Source: Candidatus Sericytochromatia bacterium (GTDB lineage: Bacteria; Cyanobacteriota; Sericytochromatia; UBA7694). Taken from it: 64,000 nucleotides of DNA. Below, piece by piece: positions 35,427-44,798 of this stretch; position 1 is the stretch's first letter; each line of letters starts with the position of its first letter. Location of the stretch: NCBI GenBank assembly GCA_018780035.1, contig JADMKE010000016.1, positions 310,001 to 374,000 of the forward strand, in the 5' to 3' direction. Below the pieces are notes generated by a model. That model did no database searches, was not told the DNA's origin, and worked only from the letters and a program-made list of their open reading frames with translations. A program made the position numbers and the translations under genes.

Positions 35427-36086
35427 ATGTCTTTAAGAATCAACGATACAGCCCCGGATTTTACCGCTCAAACCACGCAGGGAACCCTGCACTTTCATGA
35501 ATGGATTGGCGACAGTTGGGCGATTTTGTTTTCTCACCCCAAAGATTTTACGCCTGTCTGCACCACCGAATTGGGGTATATGGCCAAACTGGAACCTGAA
35601 TTTGCCAAACGCAATACCAAGATCATTGGCTTGAGCATTGATCCGGTTGAAAACCACGCCGAATGGGCCAAAGATATCGAAGAAACCCAGGGTGCCACTG
35701 TTCATTACCCCATGATTGGCGATACCGATCTGCAGATTGCCAAATTGTACAATATGCTGCCCGCTGATGAATCGGGTACATCTGAAGGCCGCACAGCAGC
35801 GACCAATGCCACTGTGCGTTCGGTTTTTATCATTGGGCCAGATAAAAAAATCAAGCTCATGCTGACCTATCCCATGACTACGGGACGCAATTTTGATGAA
35901 ATTTTGCGCGTCTTGGATTCCATGCAATTGACGGCCAAACACAAAGTGGCAACACCCGTGAACTGGAAAAATGGGGAAGACGTGATCATTGTGCCTGCTG
36001 TATCTGACGCAGAAGCCCAGGATGTGTATCCAGAAGGCTGGAAAACCCTGAAACCTTATTTGCGCTTGGTCAAACAACCCTCTTAA
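35427..36086 (+). CDS. Peroxiredoxin (Prx6 / 1-Cys type)
   Basis: The 219-residue protein has the Prx6 catalytic motif HPKDFTPVCTTELG with the peroxidatic Cys C45, and the Prx6 C-terminal extension from about 165 (VATPVNWKNGEDVIIVP). Prx6-type enzymes use one cysteine and a thiol reductant to remove hydroperoxides. GAGGAG precedes the ATG. It forms an operon with doxX. Confidence 0.95.
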   Translation: MSLRINDTAPDFTAQTTQGTLHFHEWIGDSWAILFSHPKDFTPVCTTELGYMAKLEPEFAKRNTKIIGLSIDPVENHAEWAKDIEETQGATVHYPMIGDTDLQIAKLYNMLPADESGTSEGRTAATNATVRSVFIIGPDKKIKLMLTYPMTTGRNFDEILRVLDSMQLTAKHKVATPVNWKNGEDVIIVPAVSDAEAQDVYPEGWKTLKPYLRLVKQPS

Positions 36087-36147
36087 GCTGGCTCTCTGGT
36101 TCCAAAACCGCTAAACTGGAGCCAACTGAGTTGGAAGGGAAGCCGAT

Positions 36148-37617
36148 ATGCAAAAGAGGCACACAGTTGATGGGGTCAATCTATTCGGTGGTGGCTTGTT
36201 TTTTCTGCTTTTCGGCTTTATCAGTAGCTTTTTCTTGAGCTGTTGTTTTCCTGGCTCTGTGATTGCCAAACCTGTTCAGGTCGACTCCAAATTGCTGCAG
36301 GGCGCTTCGCTCAAGGTGATTCAGATCGATTTGTCTGACCCGGCCACCCATCTGGAGATGGTCTTGGCCAACCAAGCTCCCCAGGCCAATAACAGCGAAA
36401 AAAGTTATGGCGACGAGTCGTTTGGGGCAATGGTGCGCCGCAGCAAAGCGGCTGCCATGATCAATGGCACTTTTTTTAGCAAAGATGCGCAAAAACGTGT
36501 GATGGGCAATATGGTCAGCGGTGGGCGCTTTCTCAAATACAGCCCCTGGGAAAATTTTGGCACAACCTTGGGCATCACTGCTGCGGGTAAACCCGAGATG
36601 AAGACCCTGCGCGCTGGAGAAGAAATCCACTGGAAAAACTATTGGTTTTCGGTGACCTGTGGCCCGCGCCTGCTCAAACAGGGAGCTGTTTGGATCAATC
36701 CCGATCTGGAGGGTTTTAAAGACCCCCATGTGCTGGGGGCCGCCAATCGCTCAGCTCTGGGATTTAGCCAAGATGGCAAAACCCTCTTTCTGGTGATTTT
36801 TTATGGCGGCGTGACCCTGCAAAGAGAGGCCCAGGTGATGAAAGCTCTCGGGGCCTATGAAGCCATGAATCTTGATGGGGGTGCTTCACAAGGCTTGGCC
36901 CAGGGGGGGAGTATTCTCTTGGCCCCTGGTCGCTATTTGACCAATGCAATTGCGGTTTATGACAGTCGTTTTCCTGCGACTTCGGCCCTGCAGGCCGCCC
37001 GCCGCGATTTTCAGGGGGCGACACCCACAGTGCAAAACCTGCTCGCTTTTCGCCCTTCGACTCCGCTCATGGCGACGCCTTCGCCGCTCCCCACGACCAA
37101 TCCTCAGGTTCAACCCACTGCCAGAATGACAGCCAAACCCTTGCCGCGTCCGAGCCTTCTGCCGAGTGCTTTGCCCACAGCCCAAACCACCCCCCAGCCC
37201 TCAGCCACTTCGCGGTTGGTCAGCAGCAAGATTACGCCGCTGACAGCCCCCAAATACTTTTTTTGGTATGTCTACCGCAAAGATTATCCCAAGGCCTGGG
37301 AATTGCTCAGTGAAAAGAGCAAAACCGTGATTGTGCGCGAAATTGCCCTGGCTGTGAATGAGCCTGTTCATTATTCGGAGCAGAGTATTCGCAGAGCCAT
37401 GGACAATTATGAAACCCCGTTCGCAGAGACTTTTTGGGGGGCGTTTCGCCAGAATCTCGAGATCGAGACCTGGGTCAAGCAGAATTTTACGCTCTTAGAA
37501 AGTGGTTCAACGCGCGCCTTGGTTCGGGTTGAACCGATCGGCATCGATCTGCAAATCTTGTTTGAAAACGGCCTGTGGCGGCTGGGGTATGCCGAGACCT
37601 TTTTTCAGGACAATTGA
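36148..37617 (+). CDS. Phosphodiester glycosidase family (NAGPA-domain) protein
   Basis: The 489-residue protein has an N-terminal membrane or signal segment (about 12-36; the C-C pair in FFLSCCFPG could be a lipobox). A phosphodiester glycosidase (NAGPA) domain spans about 50-270 with the motif AAMINGTFFS, the TCGPRLL segment and the catalytic EAMNLDGGASQGL. A Pro/Thr/Ser-rich linker and a C-terminal alpha/beta domain (about 385-489) with ARPTM-like similarity follow. These enzymes cleave phosphodiester-linked sugars; in bacteria they often act on polysaccharide or lipid carriers outside the membrane. No operon partner is evident. Confidence 0.85.
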   Translation: MQKRHTVDGVNLFGGGLFFLLFGFISSFFLSCCFPGSVIAKPVQVDSKLLQGASLKVIQIDLSDPATHLEMVLANQAPQANNSEKSYGDESFGAMVRRSKAAAMINGTFFSKDAQKRVMGNMVSGGRFLKYSPWENFGTTLGITAAGKPEMKTLRAGEEIHWKNYWFSVTCGPRLLKQGAVWINPDLEGFKDPHVLGAANRSALGFSQDGKTLFLVIFYGGVTLQREAQVMKALGAYEAMNLDGGASQGLAQGGSILLAPGRYLTNAIAVYDSRFPATSALQAARRDFQGATPTVQNLLAFRPSTPLMATPSPLPTTNPQVQPTARMTAKPLPRPSLLPSALPTAQTTPQPSATSRLVSSKITPLTAPKYFFWYVYRKDYPKAWELLSEKSKTVIVREIALAVNEPVHYSEQSIRRAMDNYETPFAETFWGAFRQNLEIETWVKQNFTLLESGSTRALVRVEPIGIDLQILFENGLWRLGYAETFFQDN

Positions 37618-37683
37618 TCGCCATGCAGCGAGTGGTTTCTGGCGTTATACTTAAGCAGATAGCGCCATGAAAGGGAAAAAGCC

Positions 37684-39732
37684 ATGTCCACCCTGTCTGA
37701 AGAACCCGATCTCCATGCCCATTTTCCTCTGCCAGACGTAAGTGACTGGAAGGCCCAGGTTGAAAAAGAACTCAAGGGCCTGCCCCTGGAAAAACTAAAT
37801 AAACAGACCTACGAAGCCATTCTGGTTAAGCCCCTTTATACCGCTGCCGATCTGCCCACCGGGCTCGACAGCTATCCCGGTCAAGGCAAACATATTCGGG
37901 GCGAAAGTGCCGCCGGCTATGTCGCTTTGCCTTGGCAGGTTTGCCAAGAGCTTCCCAGCCCCAATTTTGCTACTTGGAATGCAGCGGCCCTTCACGATCT
38001 GGGCAAGGGGCTTGATGCGCTCTGGCTCGAAATGGGGCAGACTTCGACCCTGACCTTGCATTCCGTTGAAGATCTGGGCGTGGCCTTTGCGGGACTGGGC
38101 CAAACGCCCGTGTACCTGCGCACGTCGTCTCCGAGTTTGCCTTTGGGGGCTTTGCTCTTGGGGCATTGGCAGAAAACCGGGCAAGACCTCTCTGCGCTTC
38201 GGGGCGGGGTCTTGGCCGACCCCTTGGCTGACCTGGCTGCGCAGGGGCATTTGCCTGCCGCTTTGACGCAGATTTTGGATCAGCAGGCCGCTTTGAGCCG
38301 GGAATTGGCCCAGTCGGCTCCGGGCTATTTTTCGCTGGCCTTGGATGGGTGTGTTTGGCACCGGGCCGGGGCTTCGGCCACGCAAGAATTGGCCTGTCTC
38401 TTGGCCTCGGCGGTGAGTTATCTGCGGGCGTTTGATGAGCGCGGCGTGACTCCTGAGACCCTGATTCCCCGCCTGCATTGGACCTTGGCAATCGGCCCCG
38501 ATTTTTTGCTGGAATTGGCCAAAATCCGCGCCCTGCGGCTGCTCTGGCAACGGGTCTTGGGGGCCTATGGCCTGAAGGGCTCGCTCTGGTTGCATGCCTC
38601 CACTTCCCCCAATTATCTCAGCCAGGTTCAGCCCTATACCAATCTCTTGCGGGTCACCAGCCAGGCCTTTTGCGCCGTTTTGGGCGGGGTGTCGAGTTTG
38701 CAGACGGCCTGTTTTAACCAGCCCTTTGAGCATCAAAATGGGGGCTATCCCGATGAATTTGCCCGCCGCCAGGCCCGCAATGTGCAGTTGATTCTGCGCG
38801 AAGAGAGCAATCTGGCCCGTCTGATTGATCCCCTTGGCGGGGCTTATGCCATTGAAGCTCTGACGCAGCAGGTGGCCGAACAGGCCTGGGCGCTTTTTCA
38901 AAAGATTGAGCAGGCCGGTGGGATGATGGCCGCCCTGGAAAGTGGTTTGCCCCAAACCATGATTGCCACGACCCGTCTGCAACGCCAAAAAGATCATGCC
39001 ACGCGCAAGCAGGGCTTGGTGGGCACCAGCGTATATGCTCTGTCGGCAGATGAAAGTGAGAGCCAACATCTCTTGCCTCCCGTGCCTGTACCTACACCAG
39101 GGCCACTGCGGCCAGGCATGCCGGTCTGGTTGCCCAACCCAGAGGCGCTTCAGGCCCCCGATTTGCGCCAGCAACTGACCACCTCTGCTCTACACGGCGC
39201 TCAATGGCGTGATTTGCAAGCCGCTTTTTGCCCCTATCCTGATCAGGGAACCCAGGTCTCTGCTCTGGGACTGTTTAGGGCTGCGGCCCCGTTTGAAGCC
39301 CTGCGGGCCCGGTTGGCAGCGCTGCCAACCCCCCCGAATATTTTGCTTTTGCCACTGGGCGAGCGCAAAATGTATCAGCCCCGTGTGGACTTTTGTCTGG
39401 GATTTTTGCAAGTGGCGGGCTTGAAGGTTGAAGTGCCTGCCGCTTTTGCCTCGGTGGAGGCGGCGGCTGAAGCCTGGGCGCAAAGTGGTGCAGACGCAGC
39501 GGTACTTTGCTCTGGGGATACCCTTTATCCCGAGTTGGTGCCGGGTCTGTTAGACGCAGCCCAGGCCAAAGGGTTGGCAGACAAACAGCCTTTGCTCTTG
39601 GCAGGATATCCCAAAGAGCAGGTCGAACATTACACAGCCTTGGGCATTGCCCAATTTTTATATCTGGGCGCTGATCTGGTGTCCACGCTCAACACCCTCT
39701 TGGATCAACTGAGTACAGGAGAAGGGAATTAA
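37684..39732 (+). CDS. mutA: Methylmalonyl-CoA mutase small subunit (catalytic-like, no B12 site)
   Basis: The 682-residue protein has the mutase TIM-barrel (about 60-480) including [28 protein letters not shown], typical of MutA. Its C-terminal B12-fold domain lacks the DxHxxG cobalamin motif; at the equivalent place it reads [10 protein letters not shown]. Small subunits of heterodimeric mutases lose this site, so the gene is functional as a partner and not broken. It lies 4 bases before mutB. The reaction converts (R)-methylmalonyl-CoA to succinyl-CoA, used in propionate metabolism. Confidence 0.93.
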   Translation: MSTLSEEPDLHAHFPLPDVSDWKAQVEKELKGLPLEKLNKQTYEAILVKPLYTAADLPTGLDSYPGQGKHIRGESAAGYVALPWQVCQELPSPNFATWNAAALHDLGKGLDALWLEMGQTSTLTLHSVEDLGVAFAGLGQTPVYLRTSSPSLPLGALLLGHWQKTGQDLSALRGGVLADPLADLAAQGHLPAALTQILDQQAALSRELAQSAPGYFSLALDGCVWHRAGASATQELACLLASAVSYLRAFDERGVTPETLIPRLHWTLAIGPDFLLELAKIRALRLLWQRVLGAYGLKGSLWLHASTSPNYLSQVQPYTNLLRVTSQAFCAVLGGVSSLQTACFNQPFEHQNGGYPDEFARRQARNVQLILREESNLARLIDPLGGAYAIEALTQQVAEQAWALFQKIEQAGGMMAALESGLPQTMIATTRLQRQKDHATRKQGLVGTSVYALSADESESQHLLPPVPVPTPGPLRPGMPVWLPNPEALQAPDLRQQLTTSALHGAQWRDLQAAFCPYPDQGTQVSALGLFRAAAPFEALRARLAALPTPPNILLLPLGERKMYQPRVDFCLGFLQVAGLKVEVPAAFASVEAAAEAWAQSGADAAVLCSGDTLYPELVPGLLDAAQAKGLADKQPLLLAGYPKEQVEHYTALGIAQFLYLGADLVSTLNTLLDQLSTGEGN

Positions 39733-39736
39733 AACC

Positions 39737-41965
39737 ATGAAACATCCTGATTTCACACAATTACCGCTGTTTGAAAATACCTCAGCCAATAGCGCGCCAG
39801 AGACTGCGCGAAATGCCGAGTTTTGGCAAGCGGGCTTTGAAGCTCAAACGGGAGCCTCACCTGCTGAGCGTGTGTGGGAAACCCTGGAGCAGATCCCGGT
39901 CAAACCGCTGTATACACCCGAAGACCTGATTGATTCTGCCCATCTGGGTTATCTCTCGGGCCTGCCACCTTATCTGCGTGGGCCCTATGGTTCGATGTAC
40001 ACCCTGCGGCCCTGGACAGTGCGCCAATACGCTGGTTTTTCGACGGCTGAAGAGAGCAATGCCTTTTACAGACGCAATTTGGCCGCCGGTCAAAAAGGGC
40101 TCTCGGTGGCCTTTGATTTGGCCACGCACCGGGGCTACGACTCCGACCACCCGCGCGTCGAAGGGGATGTTGGCAAAGCCGGGGTGGCCATCGACAGTGT
40201 CGAAGACATGAAGCTACTCTTTGATGGGATTCCGCTCGATCAAATGTCGGTCTCGATGACGATGAATGGTGCTGTGCTGCCGATCATGGCCTTTTTTATT
40301 GTGGCGGCTGAGGAGCAGGGCGTGAGCCAAAACCAGCTCACGGGAACAATCCAGAACGATATCCTCAAAGAGTATATGGTACGCAATACGTATATCTACC
40401 CGCCCACGCCTTCGATGCGGATCATTGCAGATATCTTCCAGCATACCGCTGCGTTTATGCCCAAATTTAACAGTATCAGCATCTCGGGCTATCATATGCA
40501 AGAAGCTGGGGCGACGGCCGACCTGGAAATGGCGTATACCTTGGCCGATGGCCTCGAATATGTGCGCACAGGCCTGGCTGCAGGCATGAGTGTGGACGCC
40601 TTTGCTCCCCGGCTCTCGTTTTTCTGGGCCCAGGGCATGAATGTCTTTATGGAAATCGCCAAAATGCGTGCTGCGCGGGTGCTCTGGGCTCGTCTGCTCC
40701 AGCCTTTTGAACCCCAGAATCCCAAATCCTTGGCTCTGCGCACCCATTCCCAGACTTCAGGTTGGACCCTGACCGAGCAGGACCCCTTTAACAATGTGGT
40801 GCGCACCTGCATGGAAGCGATGGCGGCGGCCCTGGGTCATACCCAATCCCTGCACACCAATTCGCTCGATGAAGCCATTGCTTTGCCCACAGATTTTTCG
40901 GCCCGCATCGCCCGCAATACCCAGCTCTATTTGCAGGACGAAACCGGCATTTGCCGCGTGATTGATCCCTTTGGCGGAAGCTGGTATCTGGAGGCCCTGA
41001 CCGGTGCTTTGATCGACAAAGGCTGGGCCCATTTGCGCGAGGTCGAAGGGTATGGTGGCATGACCCAGGCCCTCGAAGCGGGGATTCCCAAAATGCGCAT
41101 CGAAGAAGCTGCCGCCCGCCGCCAGGCCCGGATTGACTCGGGCCTGGAGATCATTGTCGGCGTCAACCGCTGGCGACCCGAGCAGGTCGAGAGCATGCCC
41201 ATTCTCGAAGTCGACAATACCGCTGTGCGCGAGTCGCAAGTCTTGCGGCTGAATCAGATCAAAGCGAGTCGCGATAGTGCTGCTGTGCAGCGGGCTTTGG
41301 CCGCGCTGACCCACTGTGCTGAGAGCGGTGAAGGCAATTTGCTGGCTTTGGCCGTCGAAGCCGCCCGTCTGAGGGCAACGTTGGGGGAAATTTCCGATGC
41401 CTTGGAGCAGGTTTGGGGCCGTTTTCAGGCCCGCAACCGCTTGATCTCTGGGGTTTACAGCCAGGAATATGCGCTCGAAACAGAATCAGGAGCGACCACG
41501 ATTGCCTCGGTGCGGGCCCTGACCGATCACTTTGCCAGTGGCGAAGGCCGCCGCCCCCGTATTTTGGTGGCCAAATTGGGCCAAGATGGCCACGACCGGG
41601 GGGCCAAGGTGATTTCCACGGCGTATGCGGATATGGGTTTTGATGTCGATGTGGGTCCCCTGTTTCAGACCCCCGAAGAGACGGCCCGCCAAGCGGTTGA
41701 CAACGACGTGCATGTGATTGGCATGAGTTCGCTGGCCGGGGGCCACAAGACGCTCTTGCCCCAATTGATCTCAGAACTTGAAAAATTGGGCCGAGATGAT
41801 ATCATCGTGGTATGTGGCGGGGTGATTCCCGCCCAAGACTATGCCTACCTGACCGAACGCGGTGCAGCAGCGATTTTTGGCCCAGGCACATCGATTCCGG
41901 GGGCGGCCCGGACGGTCATGGATTTGATTCAGGCGCGCTTCGGCCCCGAAGCAGAGGAGATATAA
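39737..41965 (+). CDS. mutB: Methylmalonyl-CoA mutase large subunit
   Basis: The 742-residue protein has the catalytic TIM barrel ([36 protein letters not shown], the [16 protein letters not shown] substrate segment and the [14 protein letters not shown] signature). Its C-terminal B12-binding domain carries DGHDRG at 617-622 (His619 is the axial ligand). It pairs with MutA to isomerise methylmalonyl-CoA. Its last base is the first base of the following ATG (TAATG), coupling it to a HicA-like gene. No MeaB/ArgK GTPase or epimerase gene is adjacent. Confidence 0.97.
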   Translation: MKHPDFTQLPLFENTSANSAPETARNAEFWQAGFEAQTGASPAERVWETLEQIPVKPLYTPEDLIDSAHLGYLSGLPPYLRGPYGSMYTLRPWTVRQYAGFSTAEESNAFYRRNLAAGQKGLSVAFDLATHRGYDSDHPRVEGDVGKAGVAIDSVEDMKLLFDGIPLDQMSVSMTMNGAVLPIMAFFIVAAEEQGVSQNQLTGTIQNDILKEYMVRNTYIYPPTPSMRIIADIFQHTAAFMPKFNSISISGYHMQEAGATADLEMAYTLADGLEYVRTGLAAGMSVDAFAPRLSFFWAQGMNVFMEIAKMRAARVLWARLLQPFEPQNPKSLALRTHSQTSGWTLTEQDPFNNVVRTCMEAMAAALGHTQSLHTNSLDEAIALPTDFSARIARNTQLYLQDETGICRVIDPFGGSWYLEALTGALIDKGWAHLREVEGYGGMTQALEAGIPKMRIEEAAARRQARIDSGLEIIVGVNRWRPEQVESMPILEVDNTAVRESQVLRLNQIKASRDSAAVQRALAALTHCAESGEGNLLALAVEAARLRATLGEISDALEQVWGRFQARNRLISGVYSQEYALETESGATTIASVRALTDHFASGEGRRPRILVAKLGQDGHDRGAKVISTAYADMGFDVDVGPLFQTPEETARQAVDNDVHVIGMSSLAGGHKTLLPQLISELEKLGRDDIIVVCGGVIPAQDYAYLTERGAAAIFGPGTSIPGAARTVMDLIQARFGPEAEEI

Positions 41966-42213
41966 TGAGCAGCAAAATAATCACAGAACTACAGCATGCC
42001 CACGAATTGAGTTTTAACGAGGTGCAGCGCTTGATTGAACAACTCGGTTTTCGTCAGGTGAGTATCAGCCGCCTGCATTTTATTTATGCCCACGATCAGA
42101 TCCGCGAATTGCTCAGCTTGCAAAACGTTGATGGCAAGGTCAAGCCTTGGCAGGTGCGGCAGGTGCTCTATTTGGTTCACAAATACCAGCTTCAGGGGGA
42201 GGCCCAAGCATGA
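41965..42213 (+). CDS. HicA-family toxin-like protein
   Basis: The 82-residue protein starts at the ATG overlapping the mutB stop. It carries the HicA dsRBD-like fold order: FNEVQRLIEQLGFRQV, then SISRLHFIYAH with the catalytic-type His (H38), and LLSLQNVDGKVKPWQVRQVL, the GKxKPxQVxQ signature of cyanobacterial-type HicA. HicA toxins are mRNA interferases. Only one His of the canonical HH(I)F pair is present (L-H-F-I), so activity is uncertain. The next gene, a HicB homologue, overlaps by 4 bases (ATGA). Confidence 0.78.
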   Translation: MSSKIITELQHAHELSFNEVQRLIEQLGFRQVSISRLHFIYAHDQIRELLSLQNVDGKVKPWQVRQVLYLVHKYQLQGEAQA

Positions 42214-42434
42214 GACCCCAGCGTTACACCATCAGTATTTCTTATAGCGAAGCGGATCAAGGTTATATTGCCCAGGTGCCTGAGTTGGCTTTTTGCTCAG
42301 CCTTTGGCGTCACACCCCGCGATGCCCTCGATGAGGTCGAACGCGCCATGGCCGCTTGGCTGGATGCTGCCCGCAATGAAGACAAACCATTGCCCGAGCC
42401 GCGACCGGCCAAAGCGGATTTCCACGTCGATTGA
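42210..42434 (+). CDS. HicB-family antitoxin-like protein
   Basis: The 74-residue protein starts in the HicA stop (ATGA) and matches the partial-RNase-H fold of HicB antitoxins: YTISISYSEADQGYIAQVPE, then a D-E-V-E-R-A-M-A-A-W-L-D helix and PLPEP near the C-terminus. The C-terminal DNA-binding domain seen in longer HicB proteins is lacking, so autoregulation through this protein is unlikely; expression instead rides on mutAB. Confidence 0.8.
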   Translation: MRPQRYTISISYSEADQGYIAQVPELAFCSAFGVTPRDALDEVERAMAAWLDAARNEDKPLPEPRPAKADFHVD

Positions 42435-42452
42435 GCCTCTATTTGCCTCTGT

Positions 42453-43547
42453 TTATTTGCCGAAGACGCCACTGGTCAACGGGCCCGGATTACCGTAATA
42501 AACTTCTGTTTTCCAGGCATTGGGATCGATTGCGCCATCAAGATCGCCTTTGACCTCGGCGGGAATCAAAATGCGATCATTGTTCCTGCCGTCTTTTTCG
42601 ACCGAGCCAGGCGCCACAATTTGGCCATTGTTGACCGTAAATTTGGCCACCCGTGAGAGCTTGCCCTGACGCAAGACCTTGATCTCATAGACACCGTTGT
42701 TCATGCTCAGATTGTGAATACGGGTAATGTCCAGCGAAAAGGGATTGAGAGCATAACCCCGCACGGTGCTGAAGTGAAAGGACCAGAGGGCATAACTGTA
42801 GTCTTTTTTTGGGTCCAGCGGCTCCAGATTGGCATTGCGGGTCAGAATTTCATTGGCAGCCCCTGTGGTGGTGCTATCGGTGGCGCCCACCTGTTGGCCA
42901 TTAAAATAGAGAAAGGCGTGTTGGCTGCCGTGGTGTAAATTGCGGCCCCGGAACCAAAAATAGGCAATCAGGGGGGGCGAGTTTTCATCCGAGGTTTTGT
43001 CGAGGGCGACATAAGCCAGGGGCAGACGCCAATCTTCGTCGATAAAATGCTCGACGGTTTTGTTGTATTTACTGGTGTATTTGCCCACTTTGAGGCGGCC
43101 TTTAAACAGGTCTTGGTGGGTGCCCATTAGCTCGTTTTTGAGCTGAATTTTAAAGGGGAACATGCCCGTTTGGGCGATGGATTTGGTCTCGTGGATGTCT
43201 TCGCATTTGGCCTCTCCCACTTCGCCCACACCCAATTCGGGGGTATTGCAAAGGGTGCTGACCCAGGGTTTGCCATCGGGTTTAAAAAACTGGAGAGAGA
43301 GCTGTCCTCCTGCGACGAGTGGCCCTTCGAGCATAAAATCCAGATTGAGATTATTCGGGGTCCAGGCCGGGGTGTGGTATTTGGGCTCTTTCTTGGGATC
43401 GGGCCAGACGCGGTCGTGGTCGTAGGTATTGAGAATTAGCGAGCGCTGAATCACCTTGGGGCCGGTTTGGGCGCTGGCCTGGGTGACGCTGGGCAAGAGG
43501 CAGGCCAGCACAAGTGCGGTACTGAGAAAGACAGAGCGTTTTTTCAT
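42453..43547 (-). CDS. Secreted hypothetical protein
   Basis: The 364-residue protein has a Sec signal peptide (about 1-26, ending QASAQ). The mature part is rich in beta-strands (LILNTYDHDRVWPDPKKEPK, GGQLSLQFFKPDGKPW, NLDFMLEGPLVAGG) and Asn/Lys-rich loops. No domain family is recognised. It is convergent with hicB (19-base gap) and monocistronic. Confidence 0.6.
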   Translation of the reverse strand: MKKRSVFLSTALVLACLLPSVTQASAQTGPKVIQRSLILNTYDHDRVWPDPKKEPKYHTPAWTPNNLNLDFMLEGPLVAGGQLSLQFFKPDGKPWVSTLCNTPELGVGEVGEAKCEDIHETKSIAQTGMFPFKIQLKNELMGTHQDLFKGRLKVGKYTSKYNKTVEHFIDEDWRLPLAYVALDKTSDENSPPLIAYFWFRGRNLHHGSQHAFLYFNGQQVGATDSTTTGAANEILTRNANLEPLDPKKDYSYALWSFHFSTVRGYALNPFSLDITRIHNLSMNNGVYEIKVLRQGKLSRVAKFTVNNGQIVAPGSVEKDGRNNDRILIPAEVKGDLDGAIDPNAWKTEVYYGNPGPLTSGVFGK

Positions 43548-43647
43548 GATTCAAAACCCTTTCATTGCGTGTCTGCCTCAGTATAACGGGCCTGATTTTT
43601 TTGACAAGGGGGAGAGAGTTCTTTGGGGCAACACTTTTCTAAACAAC

Positions 43648-43677
43648 TTGATTTTGATTTCTGCTTTTGTTTATGAT
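43648..43677 (+). promoter_or_regulatory. Promoter of the RHH-Doc toxin-antitoxin operon
   Basis: TTGATT (43648-43653), an 18-base spacer, TATGAT (43672-43677). The predicted start, near 43684, lies next to the operator at 43686-43701. Confidence 0.5.
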
Positions 43678-43685
43678 CATCAAAG

Positions 43686-43701
43686 TGATGTCATTACATC
43701 A
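43686..43701. promoter_or_regulatory. Operator-like palindrome TGATGT-CATT-ACATCA
   Basis: Perfect 6-bp inverted repeat with a 4-base spacer immediately after the predicted transcription start, 32 bases before the antitoxin ATG. This position fits autorepression by a ribbon-helix-helix antitoxin. Confidence 0.55.
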
Positions 43702-43732
43702 TTTTGATTTTGAATCACAAAGAGGCAATTAT

Positions 43733-43975
43733 ATGAAACGACTGAATGTTCAATTGGAAGAGCAGATGCTCCAGCAACTCAAGCTGGTGGCGGTTTTGGA
43801 GCATAAGTCGGTGGCTGCTGTTTTGCGGGAAGCGGCAGGCACTTATTTGGCCACCAAAAAAGACCTCAAGCAACAGGTGGCCGAAGTCATGTATGCCGAT
43901 GATGCCTCTTTTGATGCCGCGATGAACGAGAGCTTCGCAAAATTCGGATCTGTTTATAAAAAATTGGCAGAATAA
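43733..43975 (+). CDS. Ribbon-helix-helix antitoxin-like protein
   Basis: The 80-residue protein starts at ATG 43733 (GAGG upstream). The N-terminal KRLNVQLEEQMLQQLKLVAV and HKSVAAVLREAAGTYL fit a ribbon-helix-helix DNA-binding fold, and the C-terminal region is a flexible acidic/basic tail that could wrap the toxin. Its last base is the first base of the Fic/Doc toxin ATG (TAATG). It would repress the operon by binding the palindrome at 43686-43701. Confidence 0.75.
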   Translation: MKRLNVQLEEQMLQQLKLVAVLEHKSVAAVLREAAGTYLATKKDLKQQVAEVMYADDASFDAAMNESFAKFGSVYKKLAE

Positions 43976-44370
43976 TGGCCGAGCCTCGTTTTATCACTTA
44001 CGATCAGGCTTTGCGGCTGCATCATCATTCAATTGAAAATTATGGGGGCTCTCATGGTTTACGCGATCAGGGTGCTTTAGAATCAGCTTTGGCGATGCCT
44101 GAAGCCGGTTTTGGCGGAGAATATATGCACAGCAGCCTCTTTGATAAAGCAGCAGCTTACCTCTACCATATTGTGAAAAATCATCCCTTTGTCGATGGCA
44201 ATAAACGCACAGGGTTTGGCTGTGCGAATATTTTTCTCAGACTCAATGGTTATCAATTTGAAGAGGAATACAAGCAGGCTTTGGAAGAGCTGACCTTGCG
44301 GGTCGCTTCGCAGCCGATTAGCAAAGCTGAAATTGCCCAGCTATTGGAAGACTATAGCCGACCTGTTTAA
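43975..44370 (+). CDS. Doc-type Fic toxin
   Basis: The 131-residue protein has the Doc-type Fic motif HPFVDGNKRTG (70-80) and a helical fold typical of Doc, which phosphorylates EF-Tu. The N-terminal ITYDQALRLHHHSIENYGG is the usual Doc start. Its antitoxin here is a ribbon-helix-helix protein rather than Phd. The last 4 bases overlap the convergent thioesterase gene. Confidence 0.93.
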   Translation: MAEPRFITYDQALRLHHHSIENYGGSHGLRDQGALESALAMPEAGFGGEYMHSSLFDKAAAYLYHIVKNHPFVDGNKRTGFGCANIFLRLNGYQFEEEYKQALEELTLRVASQPISKAEIAQLLEDYSRPV

Positions 44371-44798
44371 GCTTGGGTGCTTTCCAACCCCAAGGCTGCA
44401 TACCATTCAGGCGGCGGTGCAATTAACTTGCGGGCGTGCAGATCAAAAATCCCGCCGGTGATCTCCAGGGTGGAGGCCGTTTCACCGTCTTCCAGGCGGG
44501 TCATGTGTTGGGCAATCTGAAAGGTCTTTTTCTGAAAACCCGTCAATTGGGTGTGGATTTGCACCTGTTGCCGGGCCTTGAGTTCGCGCAGATAGCGCAC
44601 CTTCACCTCTAAGACCACTGGGCCAATGCCCGTGCTTTTGATCGTCTCAACGCTGATCTGGTACATGCTCAGCCAATCCCAACGGGCCTGTTCGTAGAGT
44701 TCCAGGTATTTGGCATGGTTGACATGGCCGAAGGAGTCGAGCCAGGTTTCATAAATGAGGAATTCAGAGAGATGTGAGATATGGAGATGTTCAGTCAT
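44367..44798 (-). CDS. Acyl-CoA thioesterase (4HBT / hotdog family)
   Basis: Start at the ATG at 44798-44796 gives a 143-residue hotdog protein: YETWLDSFGHVNHAKYLELYEQARWDW is the 4HBT active-site region, with the Asp (D-S-F-G-H-V-N-H) as catalytic residue. It hydrolyses acyl-CoA thioesters; the substrate is not predictable. Its start overlaps the end of the C39-like peptidase gene by 8 bases, so they are translated together. Confidence 0.85.
   Translation of the reverse strand: MTEHLHISHLSEFLIYETWLDSFGHVNHAKYLELYEQARWDWLSMYQISVETIKSTGIGPVVLEVKVRYLRELKARQQVQIHTQLTGFQKKTFQIAQHMTRLEDGETASTLEITGGIFDLHARKLIAPPPEWYAALGLESTQA

Noticed and set aside
37684..39732. mutA could be called a broken mutase because the B12 motif is missing.
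   Set aside because: Loss of the cobalamin site is normal in small subunits of heterodimeric methylmalonyl-CoA mutases, and the gene is full length next to mutB.
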